From Streptomyces griseiscabiei (lineage in GTDB: Bacteria; Actinomycetota; Actinomycetes; Streptomycetales; Streptomycetaceae): DNA of 64,000 nt. A program made the translations under genes and the position numbers. Shown here in pieces: positions 11,659 through 22,387 of the stretch. The DNA lies in NCBI RefSeq assembly GCF_020010925.1, contig NZ_JAGJBZ010000002.1, positions 3,038,001-3,102,000 of the forward strand, read 5' to 3'. How positions within the stretch are numbered: position 1 is the stretch's first letter; every line of letters begins with the position of its first letter. A model generated the notes under the pieces. That model was given only the letters and a program-made list of their open reading frames with translations. It was not told where the DNA came from and ran no database searches.

Positions 11659-12771
11659 GTGACACACGAGGTACGCGCCGTCGTCGCCCGCAAGAAGGGC
11701 GCCCCGGTCTCGGTGGAGACCGTCCTGGTGCCGGACCCCGGCCCCGGTGAGGCGCTGGTACGGGTGCAGGCCTGCGGTGTCTGCCACACCGACCTGCACT
11801 ACCGGGAGGGCGGCATCAACGACGAGTTCCCCTTCCTGCTCGGCCACGAGGCGGCGGGCGTGGTGGAGTCGGTCGGCGAGGGCGTCACCGACGTCGCTCC
11901 CGGCGACTTCGTCGTCCTCAACTGGCGCGCCGTCTGCGGCACCTGCCGTGCCTGCCGCCGTGGCAGGCCCTGGTACTGCTTCGCCACCCACAACGCCACC
12001 CAGCCGATGACCCTGGCTGGGGGCACCTCCCGGACGAAGTCTGGGGGAGGCACCCCGCTCTCCCCGGCCCTCGGCATCGGCGCCTTCGCCGAGAAGACCC
12101 TGGTCGCCGCCGGACAGTGCACCAAGGTCGACTCCATGGCCTCACCGGCCGCCGCCGGGCTTCTCGGCTGCGGTGTGATGGCCGGGTTCGGTGCCGCGGT
12201 CAACACCGGGGGCGTGGGACGCGGTGACTCCATCGCGGTGATCGGCTGCGGCGGCGTGGGCATGGCCGCGATCGCGGGTGCCAAGGTCGCCGGAGCGGGC
12301 CGCATCATCGCCGTCGACGTCGACGAGCGGAAGCTGAAGTGGGCGGAGCGGTTCGGCGCCACCGACACCGTCGACTCCTCGCAGGCCGACGCCGTCGAGG
12401 CGATCCGCGAGCTGACCGGCGGCTTCGGCGCCGATGTCGTCGTGGACGCGGTCGGCCGCCCCGAGACCTTCCGGCAGGCCTTCTACGCCCGCGACCTGGC
12501 CGGCACCGCCGTCCTCGTGGGAGTCCCCACACCCGAGCTGAAGCTCGAACTGCCGCTGCTGGACGTCTTCGGCCGCGGCGGCTCCCTCAAGTCCTCCTGG
12601 TACGGCGACTGCCTGCCCTCCCGCGACTTCCCCGCCCTGATCGACCTCTACCTTCAGGGCCGCTTCGACCTGGGCGAGTTCGTCACCGAGACCATCGGCC
12701 TGGACGACGTCGAGGCCGCGTTCGCCAAGATGCACCACGGCGACGTCCTGCGTTCGGTGGTGGTCCTGTGA
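11659..12771 (+). CDS. mscR: S-(hydroxymethyl)mycothiol dehydrogenase (zinc, MDR family)
   Basis: This 370-residue zinc alcohol dehydrogenase carries the catalytic zinc segment [10 protein letters not shown], a structural-zinc cysteine cluster [12 protein letters not shown] and a nucleotide-binding GCGGVG. The sequence CLPSRDFP and the C-terminal [12 protein letters not shown] are typical of mycothiol-dependent formaldehyde dehydrogenase. It oxidises the spontaneous formaldehyde-mycothiol adduct to S-formylmycothiol. I know the family at about 361 residues; the extra nine fall in an in-frame insert ([14 protein letters not shown]) whose DNA resembles a short Streptomyces repeat (12013-12052). 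The start is GTG 11659. The next gene begins in the overlapping GTGA at its stop. Its function fits removal of formaldehyde released by the Rieske demethylase. Confidence 0.88.
   Translation: MTHEVRAVVARKKGAPVSVETVLVPDPGPGEALVRVQACGVCHTDLHYREGGINDEFPFLLGHEAAGVVESVGEGVTDVAPGDFVVLNWRAVCGTCRACRRGRPWYCFATHNATQPMTLAGGTSRTKSGGGTPLSPALGIGAFAEKTLVAAGQCTKVDSMASPAAAGLLGCGVMAGFGAAVNTGGVGRGDSIAVIGCGGVGMAAIAGAKVAGAGRIIAVDVDERKLKWAERFGATDTVDSSQADAVEAIRELTGGFGADVVVDAVGRPETFRQAFYARDLAGTAVLVGVPTPELKLELPLLDVFGRGGSLKSSWYGDCLPSRDFPALIDLYLQGRFDLGEFVTETIGLDDVEAAFAKMHHGDVLRSVVVL
12013..12052 (+). repeat. Short imperfect inverted repeat inserted in frame in mscR
   Basis: The left segment CTGGGGGCACCTCCC and right segment CTGGGGGAGGCACC form an imperfect hairpin. 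Other family members have a short TDGT-like turn here (recalled). The element adds a net of about nine codons without breaking the frame. Confidence 0.55.
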
Positions 12772-13400
12772 CCGCCCGCATCGAGTGCCTCGTCACCTCC
12801 GGCACCTTCGAACTGGACGGCGGCAGCTGGGAGGTCGACAACAACGTCTGGCTGGTCGGCGACGACGAGGAGGTCCTCGTCGTCGACGCGGCCCATGACG
12901 CGGACGCCATCGCCGCCGCCGTCGGCGACCGCCGTCTGGTCGCCGTCGTGTGCACCCACGCCCACAACGACCACGTCAACGCCGCCCCGGCCCTGGCCGC
13001 CCGTCATGGCGCGCCCATCCTGCTCCACCCGGACGACACCGTCCTGTGGAAGATGGCGCACGGCGAGGAGGCGCCCGCCTTCCGCCCGCTCGTCGCGGGC
13101 GAGACCCTCACGGTCGCCGGCGTCGGGCTGACGGTGCTGCACACCCCCGGCCACTCGCCCGGCGCGGTCTGCCTCCACGCACCCGAGCTGAACGCCCTGT
13201 TCTCCGGCGACACGCTCTTCCAGGGCGGCCCCGGGGCCACCGGCCGCTCCTTCTCGGACTTCGGCACCATCATCGTCTCCCTCCGGGACCGGCTGCTGAC
13301 GCTGCCCGCCGGCACCACCGTCCACACCGGTCACGGCGACACCACCACGATCGGGGCCGAGGCGCCCCACCTCGACGAGTGGATCGCCCGCGGCCACTGA
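12768..13400 (+). CDS. Metallo-beta-lactamase-fold hydrolase, probable S-formylmycothiol hydrolase
   Basis: This 210-residue protein has the zinc-binding motif THAHNDH at residues 63-69, HTPGHSPG and SGDTLF further on, and a final GHGD. All metal ligands of glyoxalase II-like enzymes appear present. GTGA overlap with mscR indicates coupled translation. A metal hydrolase directly after the S-(hydroxymethyl)mycothiol dehydrogenase suggests it hydrolyses S-formylmycothiol to formate and mycothiol. That assignment rests on position; a general thioesterase is possible. Confidence 0.82.
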   Translation: MTARIECLVTSGTFELDGGSWEVDNNVWLVGDDEEVLVVDAAHDADAIAAAVGDRRLVAVVCTHAHNDHVNAAPALAARHGAPILLHPDDTVLWKMAHGEEAPAFRPLVAGETLTVAGVGLTVLHTPGHSPGAVCLHAPELNALFSGDTLFQGGPGATGRSFSDFGTIIVSLRDRLLTLPAGTTVHTGHGDTTTIGAEAPHLDEWIARGH

Positions 13401-13442
13401 ACCGCCCGCCACCGCCTCCCGACATTTTCCGAAGGTGACTCG

Positions 13443-14576
13443 ATGACCCTCACGAATCTGCCGCCCAGCCTGATCCCCACGCTGTCCGGCGAGTACTACA
13501 CGGACCCCGGAGTCTTCGCCCAGGAGCAGGAGCGGGTCTTCGAGGCCATGTGGTTCTGTGTGACCCGCGCCTCCGAACTGGCCAAACCCGGCGCCTTCCG
13601 CACCTGTCAGGTCGGACGTGAGAGCGTTCTCGTCTCCCGCTCCCGTGACGGCTCGATCAAGGCCTTCCTCAACATCTGCCGGCACCGCGGCGCCAAGCTC
13701 TGCCTGGAGGAGTCCGGCGAGGTCAAGCGGGCCTTCCAGTGTCCGTACCACGCCTGGACCTACGGCCTGGACGGCAAGCTGGTCGCCGCGCCCAACCTGA
13801 CCTCGATGCCGGACATCGACCGGACCGAGTACGGCCTGGTCAACGTCCATGTGCGGGAGTGGCTCGGCTATGTGTGGGTGTGCCTGGCCGACGAGCCGCC
13901 GTCCTTCGAGGCCGACATACTGGGCGCGATCGTCGAGCGGCTCGGCGACCTGGAGTCGATCGAGCGCTACGACATCGACAACCTGCGGCTGGGGCGCCGG
14001 ATCACGTACGACGTGAAGGCGAACTGGAAGCTCATCATCGAGAACTTCATGGAGTGCTACCACTGCGCCACGATCCATCCGGAACTGACCGAGGTGCTGC
14101 CGGAGTTCGCGGACGGGTACGCCGCGCAGTACTACGTGGGGCACGGCGCCGAGTTCGGTGAGGAGGTGCGGGGTTTTACCGTGGACGGTTCCGAGGGGCT
14201 GGACCGTATCCCGGGTGTCGCCGAGGACCAGGACCGCCGGTACTACGCGATCACCGTCCGGCCGCAGGTGTTCATCAACCTCGTGCCCGACCATGTGATC
14301 TTCCACCGGATGTACCCGATGGCCGCCGACCGCACGGTCGTCGAGTGCGACTGGCTCTATCTGCCGCACGTCGTCGAGAGCGGCAAGGACGTGGAGCGTT
14401 CGGTGGAACTGTTCCACCGGGTGAACCAGCAGGACTTCGACGCCTGTGAGCGCACCCAGCCGGCGATGAGCTCGAAGGCCTACGCCAAGGGCGGTGTGCT
14501 GGTGCCCAGCGAGCACCACATCGGTGAGTTCCACACCTGGCTGCAGAACAAGCTCGACGTGGGACCCACGCACTGA
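13443..14576 (+). CDS. Rieske-type glycine betaine demethylase (GbcA-like oxygenase)
   Basis: This 377-residue oxygenase alpha subunit has a Rieske [2Fe-2S] site CRH at 79-81 and CPYH at 100-103, and a mononuclear iron site with NFMECYHCATIH (H207, H212). It is preceded by GAAGG. Related enzymes include betaine monooxygenase GbcA and carnitine or stachydrine demethylases. In this context it should convert glycine betaine to dimethylglycine plus formaldehyde using O2 and reductase electrons. The product is the substrate of the oxidase at 1075, and formaldehyde goes to the two preceding genes. The substrate is inferred from context. Confidence 0.85.
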   Translation: MTLTNLPPSLIPTLSGEYYTDPGVFAQEQERVFEAMWFCVTRASELAKPGAFRTCQVGRESVLVSRSRDGSIKAFLNICRHRGAKLCLEESGEVKRAFQCPYHAWTYGLDGKLVAAPNLTSMPDIDRTEYGLVNVHVREWLGYVWVCLADEPPSFEADILGAIVERLGDLESIERYDIDNLRLGRRITYDVKANWKLIIENFMECYHCATIHPELTEVLPEFADGYAAQYYVGHGAEFGEEVRGFTVDGSEGLDRIPGVAEDQDRRYYAITVRPQVFINLVPDHVIFHRMYPMAADRTVVECDWLYLPHVVESGKDVERSVELFHRVNQQDFDACERTQPAMSSKAYAKGGVLVPSEHHIGEFHTWLQNKLDVGPTH

Positions 14577-14591
14577 CCGGAGCCCGGCCCC

Positions 14592-14650
14592 TTGACACCT
14601 CAGAAATCCATCGAAACCATGTTGCACATGACGCGTGTCGTTGTGCGATG
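14592..14650 (+). promoter_or_regulatory. Promoter and IclR-type operator of the reductase-glyA-sdaA operon
   Basis: TTGACA is at 14592-14597. Half-sites GTTGCACATG (14621-14630) and GTTGTGCGATG (14640-14650) start 19 nt apart, as at 1000 and 11521. The -10 is weak. The site lies 27 nt before the reductase ATG. Confidence 0.68.
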
Positions 14651-14677
14651 TGAGACATCCTCTCGTCTGGAGCCCGC

Positions 14678-15859
14678 ATGAGGAGCATCACCGTCGTCGG
14701 AGCGTCGCTGGCGGGCCTGAGCACGGTCCGCGCGCTGCGCGCGGAGGGCTACGACGGCGAGATCGTCGTCGTGGGGGAGGAGCGCCACGCTCCCTACGAC
14801 CGTCCGCCGCTGTCCAAGGACTTCCTCAAGGGTGACCTCGACGCCGAAGCACTCGCCCTCGGCGACGCCGACGAGTACGACGACCTGGATGTGCACTGGC
14901 TCCTCGGGGAACGGGCGGTGCGCCTCGACCCCGCCGCCCGGACCGTCACCCTGGCCGGGGGCCGGCAGGTGCGCACCCATGGCGTGGTCGTCGCCACCGG
15001 CGCGAGCCCGCGCACCCTCCCCGGCTCCGACGGACTGGCCGGTGTCCACACCCTGCGCACCCTGGACGACGCCCAGGCCCTGCGGTCCGAGCTGCTGACC
15101 GGCCTGCCCAGGCTGGTCGTCATCGGCGCCGGTTTCATCGGCGCCGAGGTGGCCTCCACCGCCCACCGGCTCGGACTGCACGTCACCGTCGTCGAGGCGG
15201 CCGAGGTGCCGCTGGAGCGCCAACTGGGCCGCGAGATGGGCCTGGTCTGCTCCTCCCTGCACACCGACCACGGCGTCGACCTGCTGTGCGGCACCGGCGT
15301 GGCCGAACTCCTCGGCGAGGACCGCGTCACCGGTGTCCGGCTGGCGGACGGACGGGTGCTGCCCGCCGACGTCGTCGTGGTCGGTGTGGGAGTACGGCCC
15401 AACACCGACTGGCTCGCCGGCTCCGGAGTGCTGGTGGACGACGGCGTGGTGTGCGACACCGGCTGCGCGACCACCGTCGCGGGCGTCGTCGCCGTCGGCG
15501 ACGTGGCCCGCTGCCCCCACCCGTTCACCGGACGGCACGCCCGCGTCGAACACTGGAGCAACGCCACCGAGCAGGCGAGGACCGCGGCCCGCACGCTGCT
15601 GACCGGCGTGCCCGCGCCCGCCCCGCTCACCGCCCCGTACTTCTGGTCCGACCAGTACCGCACGCGCATCCAGCTGGCCGGGTACGTCCCCCCGGGCGCC
15701 GTGCCCGAGGTCGTCGAGGGCGATCCGGACAGCCGTACCTTCACGGCCGTCTACCGCCACCAGGGCGACCCGGTGGCCGTGCTCTCCCTCAACCAGCCGA
15801 AGTTCTTCAACCGGCTCCGCCGCACCCTCGTCCCCGTGGCCGCAGTCGCCGTGTCCTGA
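14678..15859 (+). CDS. FAD-dependent NAD(P)H:ferredoxin reductase (BphA4-like)
   Basis: This 393-residue protein carries the FAD fingerprint [10 protein letters not shown] near the N-terminus, [13 protein letters not shown], an internal NAD(P) fingerprint [12 protein letters not shown], and GDVARCPHP followed by a region reading ARVEHWSNA. This is the layout of oxygenase-coupled ferredoxin reductases. It probably feeds electrons to the Rieske demethylase via a ferredoxin that is not encoded nearby. The Pseudomonas betaine system uses a different, FNR-ferredoxin fused reductase (GbcB), so the electron chain here differs in type. It has its own promoter with the shared operator. Confidence 0.87.
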   Translation: MRSITVVGASLAGLSTVRALRAEGYDGEIVVVGEERHAPYDRPPLSKDFLKGDLDAEALALGDADEYDDLDVHWLLGERAVRLDPAARTVTLAGGRQVRTHGVVVATGASPRTLPGSDGLAGVHTLRTLDDAQALRSELLTGLPRLVVIGAGFIGAEVASTAHRLGLHVTVVEAAEVPLERQLGREMGLVCSSLHTDHGVDLLCGTGVAELLGEDRVTGVRLADGRVLPADVVVVGVGVRPNTDWLAGSGVLVDDGVVCDTGCATTVAGVVAVGDVARCPHPFTGRHARVEHWSNATEQARTAARTLLTGVPAPAPLTAPYFWSDQYRTRIQLAGYVPPGAVPEVVEGDPDSRTFTAVYRHQGDPVAVLSLNQPKFFNRLRRTLVPVAAVAVS

Positions 15860-15923
15860 GCCTTCTGCTCGTGAGCGTCCCGCCCTCGCCTCCTCCCTCC
15901 GGAACCCGCACAGGAGACCGCCG

Positions 15924-17180
15924 ATGACCCTGTTCAACCAGTCCCTGCACGAGCTCGACCCGGAGGTCGCCGCGGCCCTCGACGCCGAGCTGGACCGTCA
16001 GCAGTCGACCCTGGAGATGATCGCCTCCGAGAACTTCGCCCCGGTCGGGGTGATGGAGGCGCAGGGTTCGGTCCTGACCAACAAGTACGCCGAGGGCTAC
16101 CCGGGCCGCCGCTACTACGGCGGCTGCGAGCACGTCGACGTCACCGAGCAGATCGCCATCGACCGGGTGAAGGAGCTGTTCGGCGCCGAGTACGCCAACG
16201 TCCAGCCGCACTCGGGCGCCTCCGCCAACCAGGCCGCCCTGTTCGCGCTGGCCCAGCCCGGCGACACCATCCTCGGGCTGGACCTCGCCCACGGCGGTCA
16301 CCTCACCCACGGGATGCGGCTGAACTTCTCCGGCAAGCAGTTCAACGTCGTGGCCTATCACGTGGACGACGCCGGACTCGTCGACATGGCCGAGGTCGAG
16401 CGCCTGGCCCGGGAGCACCGGCCGAAGGTGATCATCGCGGGCTGGTCGGCGTACCCGCGGCAGCTGGACTTCGCGGAGTTCCGGCGGATCGCCGACGAGG
16501 CCGGCGCGTATCTGTGGGTGGACATGGCGCACTTCGCCGGCCTGGTCGCGGCCGGCCTGCACCCCAACCCGGTGCCGTACGCCGACGTGGTCACCTCCAC
16601 CACCCACAAGACGCTCGGCGGACCGCGCGGCGGCATCATCCTCGCGAAGAAGGACTTCGCGAAGAAGCTCAACTCCTCCGTGTTCCCCGGCTTCCAGGGC
16701 GGCCCGCTGGAGCATGTCATCGCGGCGAAGGCGGTGTCCTTCAAGGTCGCGGCGAGCGAGGAGTTCAGGGAGCGCCAGCGGCGCACGGTCGACGGCGCCC
16801 GCATCCTCGCCGAGCGGCTGACCGCCCCCGACGCCCGCGAGGCCGGGGTCGACGTGCTCTCCGGCGGCACCGACGTGCACCTGATCCTGGTCGACCTGCG
16901 CAACTCCGACCTGGACGGCCGGCAGGCCGAGGACCGCCTCCACGAGGTCGGCATCACCGTCAACCGCAACGCCGTCCCCGACGACCCCCGCCCGCCGATG
17001 GTGACCTCCGGACTGCGCATCGGCACCCCCGCCCTGGCCACCCGCGGCTTCACCGCCGAGGACTTCACCGAGGTCGCCGACGTCATCGCCGAGGCACTCA
17101 AGCCGTCCTACGACACGGAAGCACTGAAGACCCGCGTCAAGGCCCTCGCCGACAAACACCCGCTGTACCCGGGCCTGTAA
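15924..17180 (+). CDS. glyA: Serine hydroxymethyltransferase
   Basis: The 418-residue protein is full length for GlyA. ASENFAP near residue 34, the [10 protein letters not shown] segment, and the PLP-lysine motif [13 protein letters not shown] near 228 are all intact. It interconverts glycine plus 5,10-methylene-THF with serine and THF. Here it combines the glycine from sarcosine oxidase with methylene-THF loaded by the two demethylating oxidases. GGAGA precedes the ATG. It is probably cotranscribed with the reductase before it and sdaA after it. Confidence 0.95.
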   Translation: MTLFNQSLHELDPEVAAALDAELDRQQSTLEMIASENFAPVGVMEAQGSVLTNKYAEGYPGRRYYGGCEHVDVTEQIAIDRVKELFGAEYANVQPHSGASANQAALFALAQPGDTILGLDLAHGGHLTHGMRLNFSGKQFNVVAYHVDDAGLVDMAEVERLAREHRPKVIIAGWSAYPRQLDFAEFRRIADEAGAYLWVDMAHFAGLVAAGLHPNPVPYADVVTSTTHKTLGGPRGGIILAKKDFAKKLNSSVFPGFQGGPLEHVIAAKAVSFKVAASEEFRERQRRTVDGARILAERLTAPDAREAGVDVLSGGTDVHLILVDLRNSDLDGRQAEDRLHEVGITVNRNAVPDDPRPPMVTSGLRIGTPALATRGFTAEDFTEVADVIAEALKPSYDTEALKTRVKALADKHPLYPGL

Positions 17181-17250
17181 CCGACAACCTCCCGCACGGG
17201 GGCGTGCCGTCACCGATCGGCACGTCCTCTCCAACTCCACGGAGCGTGGC

Positions 17251-18633
<1,383 letters not shown>

Positions 18634-18874
18634 GCGCGGAACCGCGTGCTGGGCGCGGGCCACGTCCGTGTGGGCGGGTCAGGCGCGTGTGGCCGGGGGC
18701 GTCGGCGGTCGGACTGGGCCGTCCGGGTGGTTCGGGGGTGGGGCGTACCGGCTGTCCGGGGGCGGCTCGGCCCGTCCGGCAGGGCCGTGCCGGGGCAGGG
18801 GGTACGTCGTCGGGGCGAGCCGTCTCGACGCCGGACCGCATCCGCACCCCCCAGCCGAGGAGGCCCGCACCGCC

Positions 18875-19813
18875 ATGCCGGACGCCGCGCGCATCGACGT
18901 ACATCAGCATCTGATCCCACCGCACCTCGCCCGTGCGATGTCCGAGCGGGCCGCGGCCCTCGGCTGGCCCGCTCCCGCGTGGGACGTCGCCGGCGCGCTC
19001 GCGATGATGGACCGCCGGTCGATCGCCACCGGCCTGCTGTCGTTCCCCGCACCGGTCGCGGCCCCGGACGACCCCGACGGCGCCCGTACCGGGGCCCGGA
19101 AGGTCAACGAGTACACCGCCGAGGTCGTCAAGGACCGGCCCGACCGCTTCGGCCACTTCGCCGTCCTCCCGCTGCCCGATGTGGACGCCGCCCTCGCCGA
19201 GGCCGTGTTCGCGCTGGACGAGCTGGACGCCGACGGACTGATGGTGCTGTCCAACGCGCACGGCCGGTATCTGGGCGACCCGCTGTTCGAGCCGCTCTGG
19301 ACCGAACTCGACGCCCGCGGCGCGGTCGTCCTCGTGCACCCCACGGCCCCGCCCGTCGCACCGGTCCCCGGACTGCCCGGCCCCCTGGTGGACTTCCCGT
19401 ACGACACCGCCCGTACGGCCCTCCATCTGGCGGTGAACGGGGTGCCCCGACGCCACCCCCGTCTCAAACTGATCCTGCCGCACGCCGGTGGCTTCCTGCC
19501 CTACGCCGCCCACCGCTTCGCCGTCGCGGCCCGGGTCCACCCGGAGTCCACCCCCGAGGAGCTGCTGAGCGACCTCCGGAGCTTCTACTTCGACACCGCC
19601 ATCTCCGCCGGCCCGGCCGCCCTGCCCTCCCTGCTCGCCTTCGCCGAGCCCGGCCATGTCCTGTACGGCAGCGACTTCCCGATGCTGCCGGAGCAGTGGG
19701 CCACCGGCTTCGACAGTGGACTGGACGACTATCCGCACTGGCGGCCGGGGGAGTTGCACGCCGTCAACCGCGGCAACGCCGAACGGCTCGTCCCCCGGCT
19801 CGCCCGGCCCTGA
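18875..19813 (+). CDS. Amidohydrolase family 2 (ACMSD-like) metal-dependent hydrolase
   Basis: This 312-residue protein is started at ATG 18875 behind GCCGAGGAGG; the frame is open upstream, but that part is low-complexity. RIDVHQHLIPP supplies the N-terminal metal-binding HxH. LPHAGGFLPY and LYGSDFPMLP supply later histidine and aspartate ligands. Members are TIM-barrel hydrolases or decarboxylases acting on small carboxylates. The substrate is unknown. It lies downstream of sdaA on the same strand but 241 nt away, so it need not belong to the betaine regulon. Confidence 0.82.
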   Translation: MPDAARIDVHQHLIPPHLARAMSERAAALGWPAPAWDVAGALAMMDRRSIATGLLSFPAPVAAPDDPDGARTGARKVNEYTAEVVKDRPDRFGHFAVLPLPDVDAALAEAVFALDELDADGLMVLSNAHGRYLGDPLFEPLWTELDARGAVVLVHPTAPPVAPVPGLPGPLVDFPYDTARTALHLAVNGVPRRHPRLKLILPHAGGFLPYAAHRFAVAARVHPESTPEELLSDLRSFYFDTAISAGPAALPSLLAFAEPGHVLYGSDFPMLPEQWATGFDSGLDDYPHWRPGELHAVNRGNAERLVPRLARP

Positions 19814-19836
19814 TTCCGCGCGAGCGCGGGCGGTCG

Positions 19837-20658
19837 TCAGGGCTTGCGTGCCACGGCCCCCAACTGGGGTACGACCACGGGCTCGTCACCGGGATCGGGG
19901 CGCCACAGGGAGCAGGAGACGAGGCCCGGTTCCAGGAGTGTGAGGCCCTCGAAGTACCGGCCGACGTCCTTGACGGCGCGTGCGGTGACCGGCGGCTTCG
20001 CGTGCGCGTTCCAGAACTCCATCGCCTCCAGCTGGAGGTCGCCGCCGAGTTCGGGCTCGGTGGTGGGGTGCGTCAGCACCAGGAAGCTGCCGGGGGCGAG
20101 CGGTTCCAGGAGCCGGCGGGCGATGTCCAGGGCCTCGGTGTCGTCGAGGACGAAGTTCAGGATGCCGAGCAGCATCAGGGCGACGGGCTCGCCGAGGTCG
20201 AGGGTCCGGGCTGCGCCGTCGAGGACGGTGTCGGGGTCGCGCGCGTCGGCGTCGAGGTAGACCGCGGCGCCCTCCTCGGTACCGCTCAGCCGGGTGCGGG
20301 CGTACATGAGCACCGTCGGGTCGTTGTCGACGTACACGACCCTCGACGCGGGCGCGACGCGCTGGGCGATCTCGTGGGTGTTCTCCAGGGCGGGCAGACC
20401 GGTGCCGACGTCGAGGAACTGGCGTATCCCCTGCTCCTCGGCGAGATGCCGTACGGCGCGGACGAGGAAGCGCCGGTCGGCGGAGGCGATGTCCCGGATG
20501 ACGGGGATGAGGCCGGCGACGTGGTTACCGACCTGCCGGTCGACCTCGTGGTGGTCCGTGCCGCCCTGCCAGTAGTTCCAGACGCGGGCGTTGTGCGCCG
20601 TACCGGTGTCGGGGCGCCGCTGCGGGGTCTCCTCGGCCTGGGTCTCGCTCACGTCCAC
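19837..20658 (-). CDS. DUF574-type SAM-dependent methyltransferase
   Basis: This 273-residue protein carries HNARVWNYWQGGTDHH near residue 22, FLDVGTGLPA near 80 and VVYVDNDPTVL near 107. These are the signatures of the Streptomyces-expanded DUF574 (SAV2177-like) family. The class I SAM-binding motif is intact. The GTG start at 20658 is preceded by GGAGAGGAC; a second in-frame GTG two codons later is also possible. Streptomyces genomes carry many paralogues of unknown substrate, often beside regulatory genes. Nothing nearby indicates a specific function. Confidence 0.88.
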   Translation of the reverse strand: MDVSETQAEETPQRRPDTGTAHNARVWNYWQGGTDHHEVDRQVGNHVAGLIPVIRDIASADRRFLVRAVRHLAEEQGIRQFLDVGTGLPALENTHEIAQRVAPASRVVYVDNDPTVLMYARTRLSGTEEGAAVYLDADARDPDTVLDGAARTLDLGEPVALMLLGILNFVLDDTEALDIARRLLEPLAPGSFLVLTHPTTEPELGGDLQLEAMEFWNAHAKPPVTARAVKDVGRYFEGLTLLEPGLVSCSLWRPDPGDEPVVVPQLGAVARKP

Positions 20659-20735
20659 GTCCGTCCTCTCCTCCTCGCACGCCCAAGGATGCTACGGCGG
20701 CGGGCAGTTGATGCCCGCCGCGGCGTGACGTGGCG

Positions 20736-21023
20736 TCATTGTGCCGTCGGACCGGCGTCGGCCGCCTCGTCCTTGGCCATGCGCAGGAAGCGCTGGATCG
20801 CCCCGACCGACATGTCGAGGGCGTCGGACGCGGCCTGCTCGTCGCCGAACATCTGCACGGCCTCGGCGACGGCCACGGCCAGTTCGGCCTCCGCCTTGCG
20901 GACCTTGCCCTCGGCCTTGTCGACGGTGTCGACGACGGCCAGCTGACGGCGCTGCTTCTCCTGAAGCCGCTGTTTACGGGAGAGGGTCTTGTCGGTGCTC
21001 TGCACAGTCATGACCAAGATCAT
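20736..21023 (-). CDS. Small charged helical protein of unknown function
   Basis: The protein has 95 residues from ATG 21023 (GAGG four nt upstream) or 91 from ATG 21011. The central part is rich in Lys, Arg, Glu and Ala with a heptad-like pattern (about residues 15-55), suggesting a coiled coil. The C-terminal part, including GAIQRFLRMAKDE, resembles a short helix-turn-helix-like element but is not convincing. No family function is known to me. It lies between the DUF574 methyltransferase and the decayed response regulator. Confidence 0.7.
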   Translation of the reverse strand: MILVMTVQSTDKTLSRKQRLQEKQRRQLAVVDTVDKAEGKVRKAEAELAVAVAEAVQMFGDEQAASDALDMSVGAIQRFLRMAKDEAADAGPTAQ

Positions 21024-21062
21024 AATTCCTCGGAGGCCAACGCCCGTACAGGTCCGGGAAGT

Positions 21063-21658
21063 TCACCCCGGCCGACCGGGGTCTGTCCGGTCCGGCCCAC
21101 TGTTCCGCCACACCCAGGCCGCGATGCCGACACGATTGCGGGCACCGAGTTTGCGCTGGATGTTGGCCACATGGGTCTTGGCGGTGCCGGCGCTGACGAA
21201 GAGCGCGGTGCCGATCTCCGCGTTGGTCCGTCCCTGCGCCACCAGCGCCGCGACCTCCGCCTCCCGGTCGGTCAGCGGTTCCGTCGGACCGGGTGGTGCG
21301 GGGCGTCGGCGCGGGGGCCGAGGTGGCGCAGCAGTCGTACGGTGACCGACGGGCTGATGAGGACGTCGCCCGCCACGGCCGCGCGGACGGCCTCGGTGAG
21401 CAGGGCGGGCCCGGACCGCTTGAGCAGAAAGCCGCAGGCGCCGTTGGCCAGGGCGGTGTGGACGTACGCGTCGAGGTCGAAGGTGGTGACGACGATGACC
21501 TTGGTCGGGTCCACCGCGTCGGGGCCGGCCAGGACGCGGGTGACCTCCAGTCCGTCCGGTCCGGGCATACGGATGTCGGCGAGGACGACATCGTCCGGCG
21601 GGCGCACCCCGACGCTGGTACCGGTCCCGAACCGGCCCACGACGGGCCGGAACCCCAA
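21063..21658 (-). pseudogene. Decayed NarL/LuxR-type response regulator
   Basis: Two pieces of one protein lie in different frames. The upstream piece (start near 21658) contains a receiver domain from VVLADIRMPGPDGLEVTR, including the phospho-Asp, through GACGFLLKRSG. The downstream piece, ending at 21063, contains the LuxR helix-turn-helix from PLTDREAEVAALVAQG to NIQRKLGARNR. They would join by one frameshift near 21285-21300. The first 45 or so residues of the receiver, with its acidic pocket, are also missing, and a new gene starts just beyond. No sensor kinase is adjacent. Both defects point to a pseudogene; a sequencing error alone would not explain the lost N-terminus. Confidence 0.78.
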
Positions 21659-21679
21659 CTCGCCCTAGGGAGCACTGAC

Positions 21680-22282
21680 ATGACGTCATCCACGCCCGCG
21701 CCGGACCACCGCCGAACCGCCCGACGGCCGACCGGTCCGCGCCGCCCCCGTGTCCTCGCCCTGGCCGCCGCCCTGTCGTTCACCCTCGCCACGGGCGCGA
21801 ACGCGGCGACCGGGTCCGCCGGGTCCGCCGCACCCCGAGAGTCCGACGCACGCACCCACCCCGCCGGATCCGCCCTTCCGCAGCTCAAGCGCCTCATCCA
21901 GCGCCAGGCGGACGCGTGGAACCGGGGAGACGGCACCGCCTTCGCCGGCACCTATGCCGAGGACGCCGAGTTCATCACCTTCGACGGCACACACCTGCGC
22001 GGCCGGGAGGAGATGGCCCGCGACTTCCAGATCTACTTCGACGAGTACACGAAGGGGACCCGCCTGGTCTTCACCGAGGTACCCGTGACCCTGCGCCGTC
22101 CGACGCCCGACACAGCCGTCATGATCACCACCGGCTGTGTCGCCGACCCCGGTGAACCGGAATGCCGTCCGGACAGCCATTCCGTCCAGACCTATGTGGC
22201 CGCCCACCGGGAGCGCGGCTGGGAACTCGTCTCCTTCCAGAACACCCGGGTCCGGGGGCTCCTGCCGTCGCCGCGCGTGTGA
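21680..22282 (+). CDS. Secreted NTF2-like protein, SgcJ/EcaC (DUF4440-like) family
   Basis: The protein has 200 residues from ATG 21680. Residues 1-43 look like a signal peptide with an Arg-rich start and a hydrophobic core ending ATGANAA. The rest fits a cone-shaped NTF2-like fold: LIQRQADAWNRGDGTAFAGTY, AEFITFDG, and a C-terminal WELVSFQNTRV. Family members bind small molecules or are enzymes of unclear substrate. Two cysteines near residues 154-162 could form a disulfide outside the cell. It starts 22 nt from the pseudogene on the opposite strand. Confidence 0.78.
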   Translation: MTSSTPAPDHRRTARRPTGPRRPRVLALAAALSFTLATGANAATGSAGSAAPRESDARTHPAGSALPQLKRLIQRQADAWNRGDGTAFAGTYAEDAEFITFDGTHLRGREEMARDFQIYFDEYTKGTRLVFTEVPVTLRRPTPDTAVMITTGCVADPGEPECRPDSHSVQTYVAAHRERGWELVSFQNTRVRGLLPSPRV

Positions 22283-22387
22283 CGGACCCCGCCCCGGGGA
22301 GGCGAGTTCGGTCTTCCCTCCGGCAAGTCGCGGCGAATGGGGGAGAGTTGGGGAGGCGAACCACCCGGCGACGCGAAGGGATCCCTC

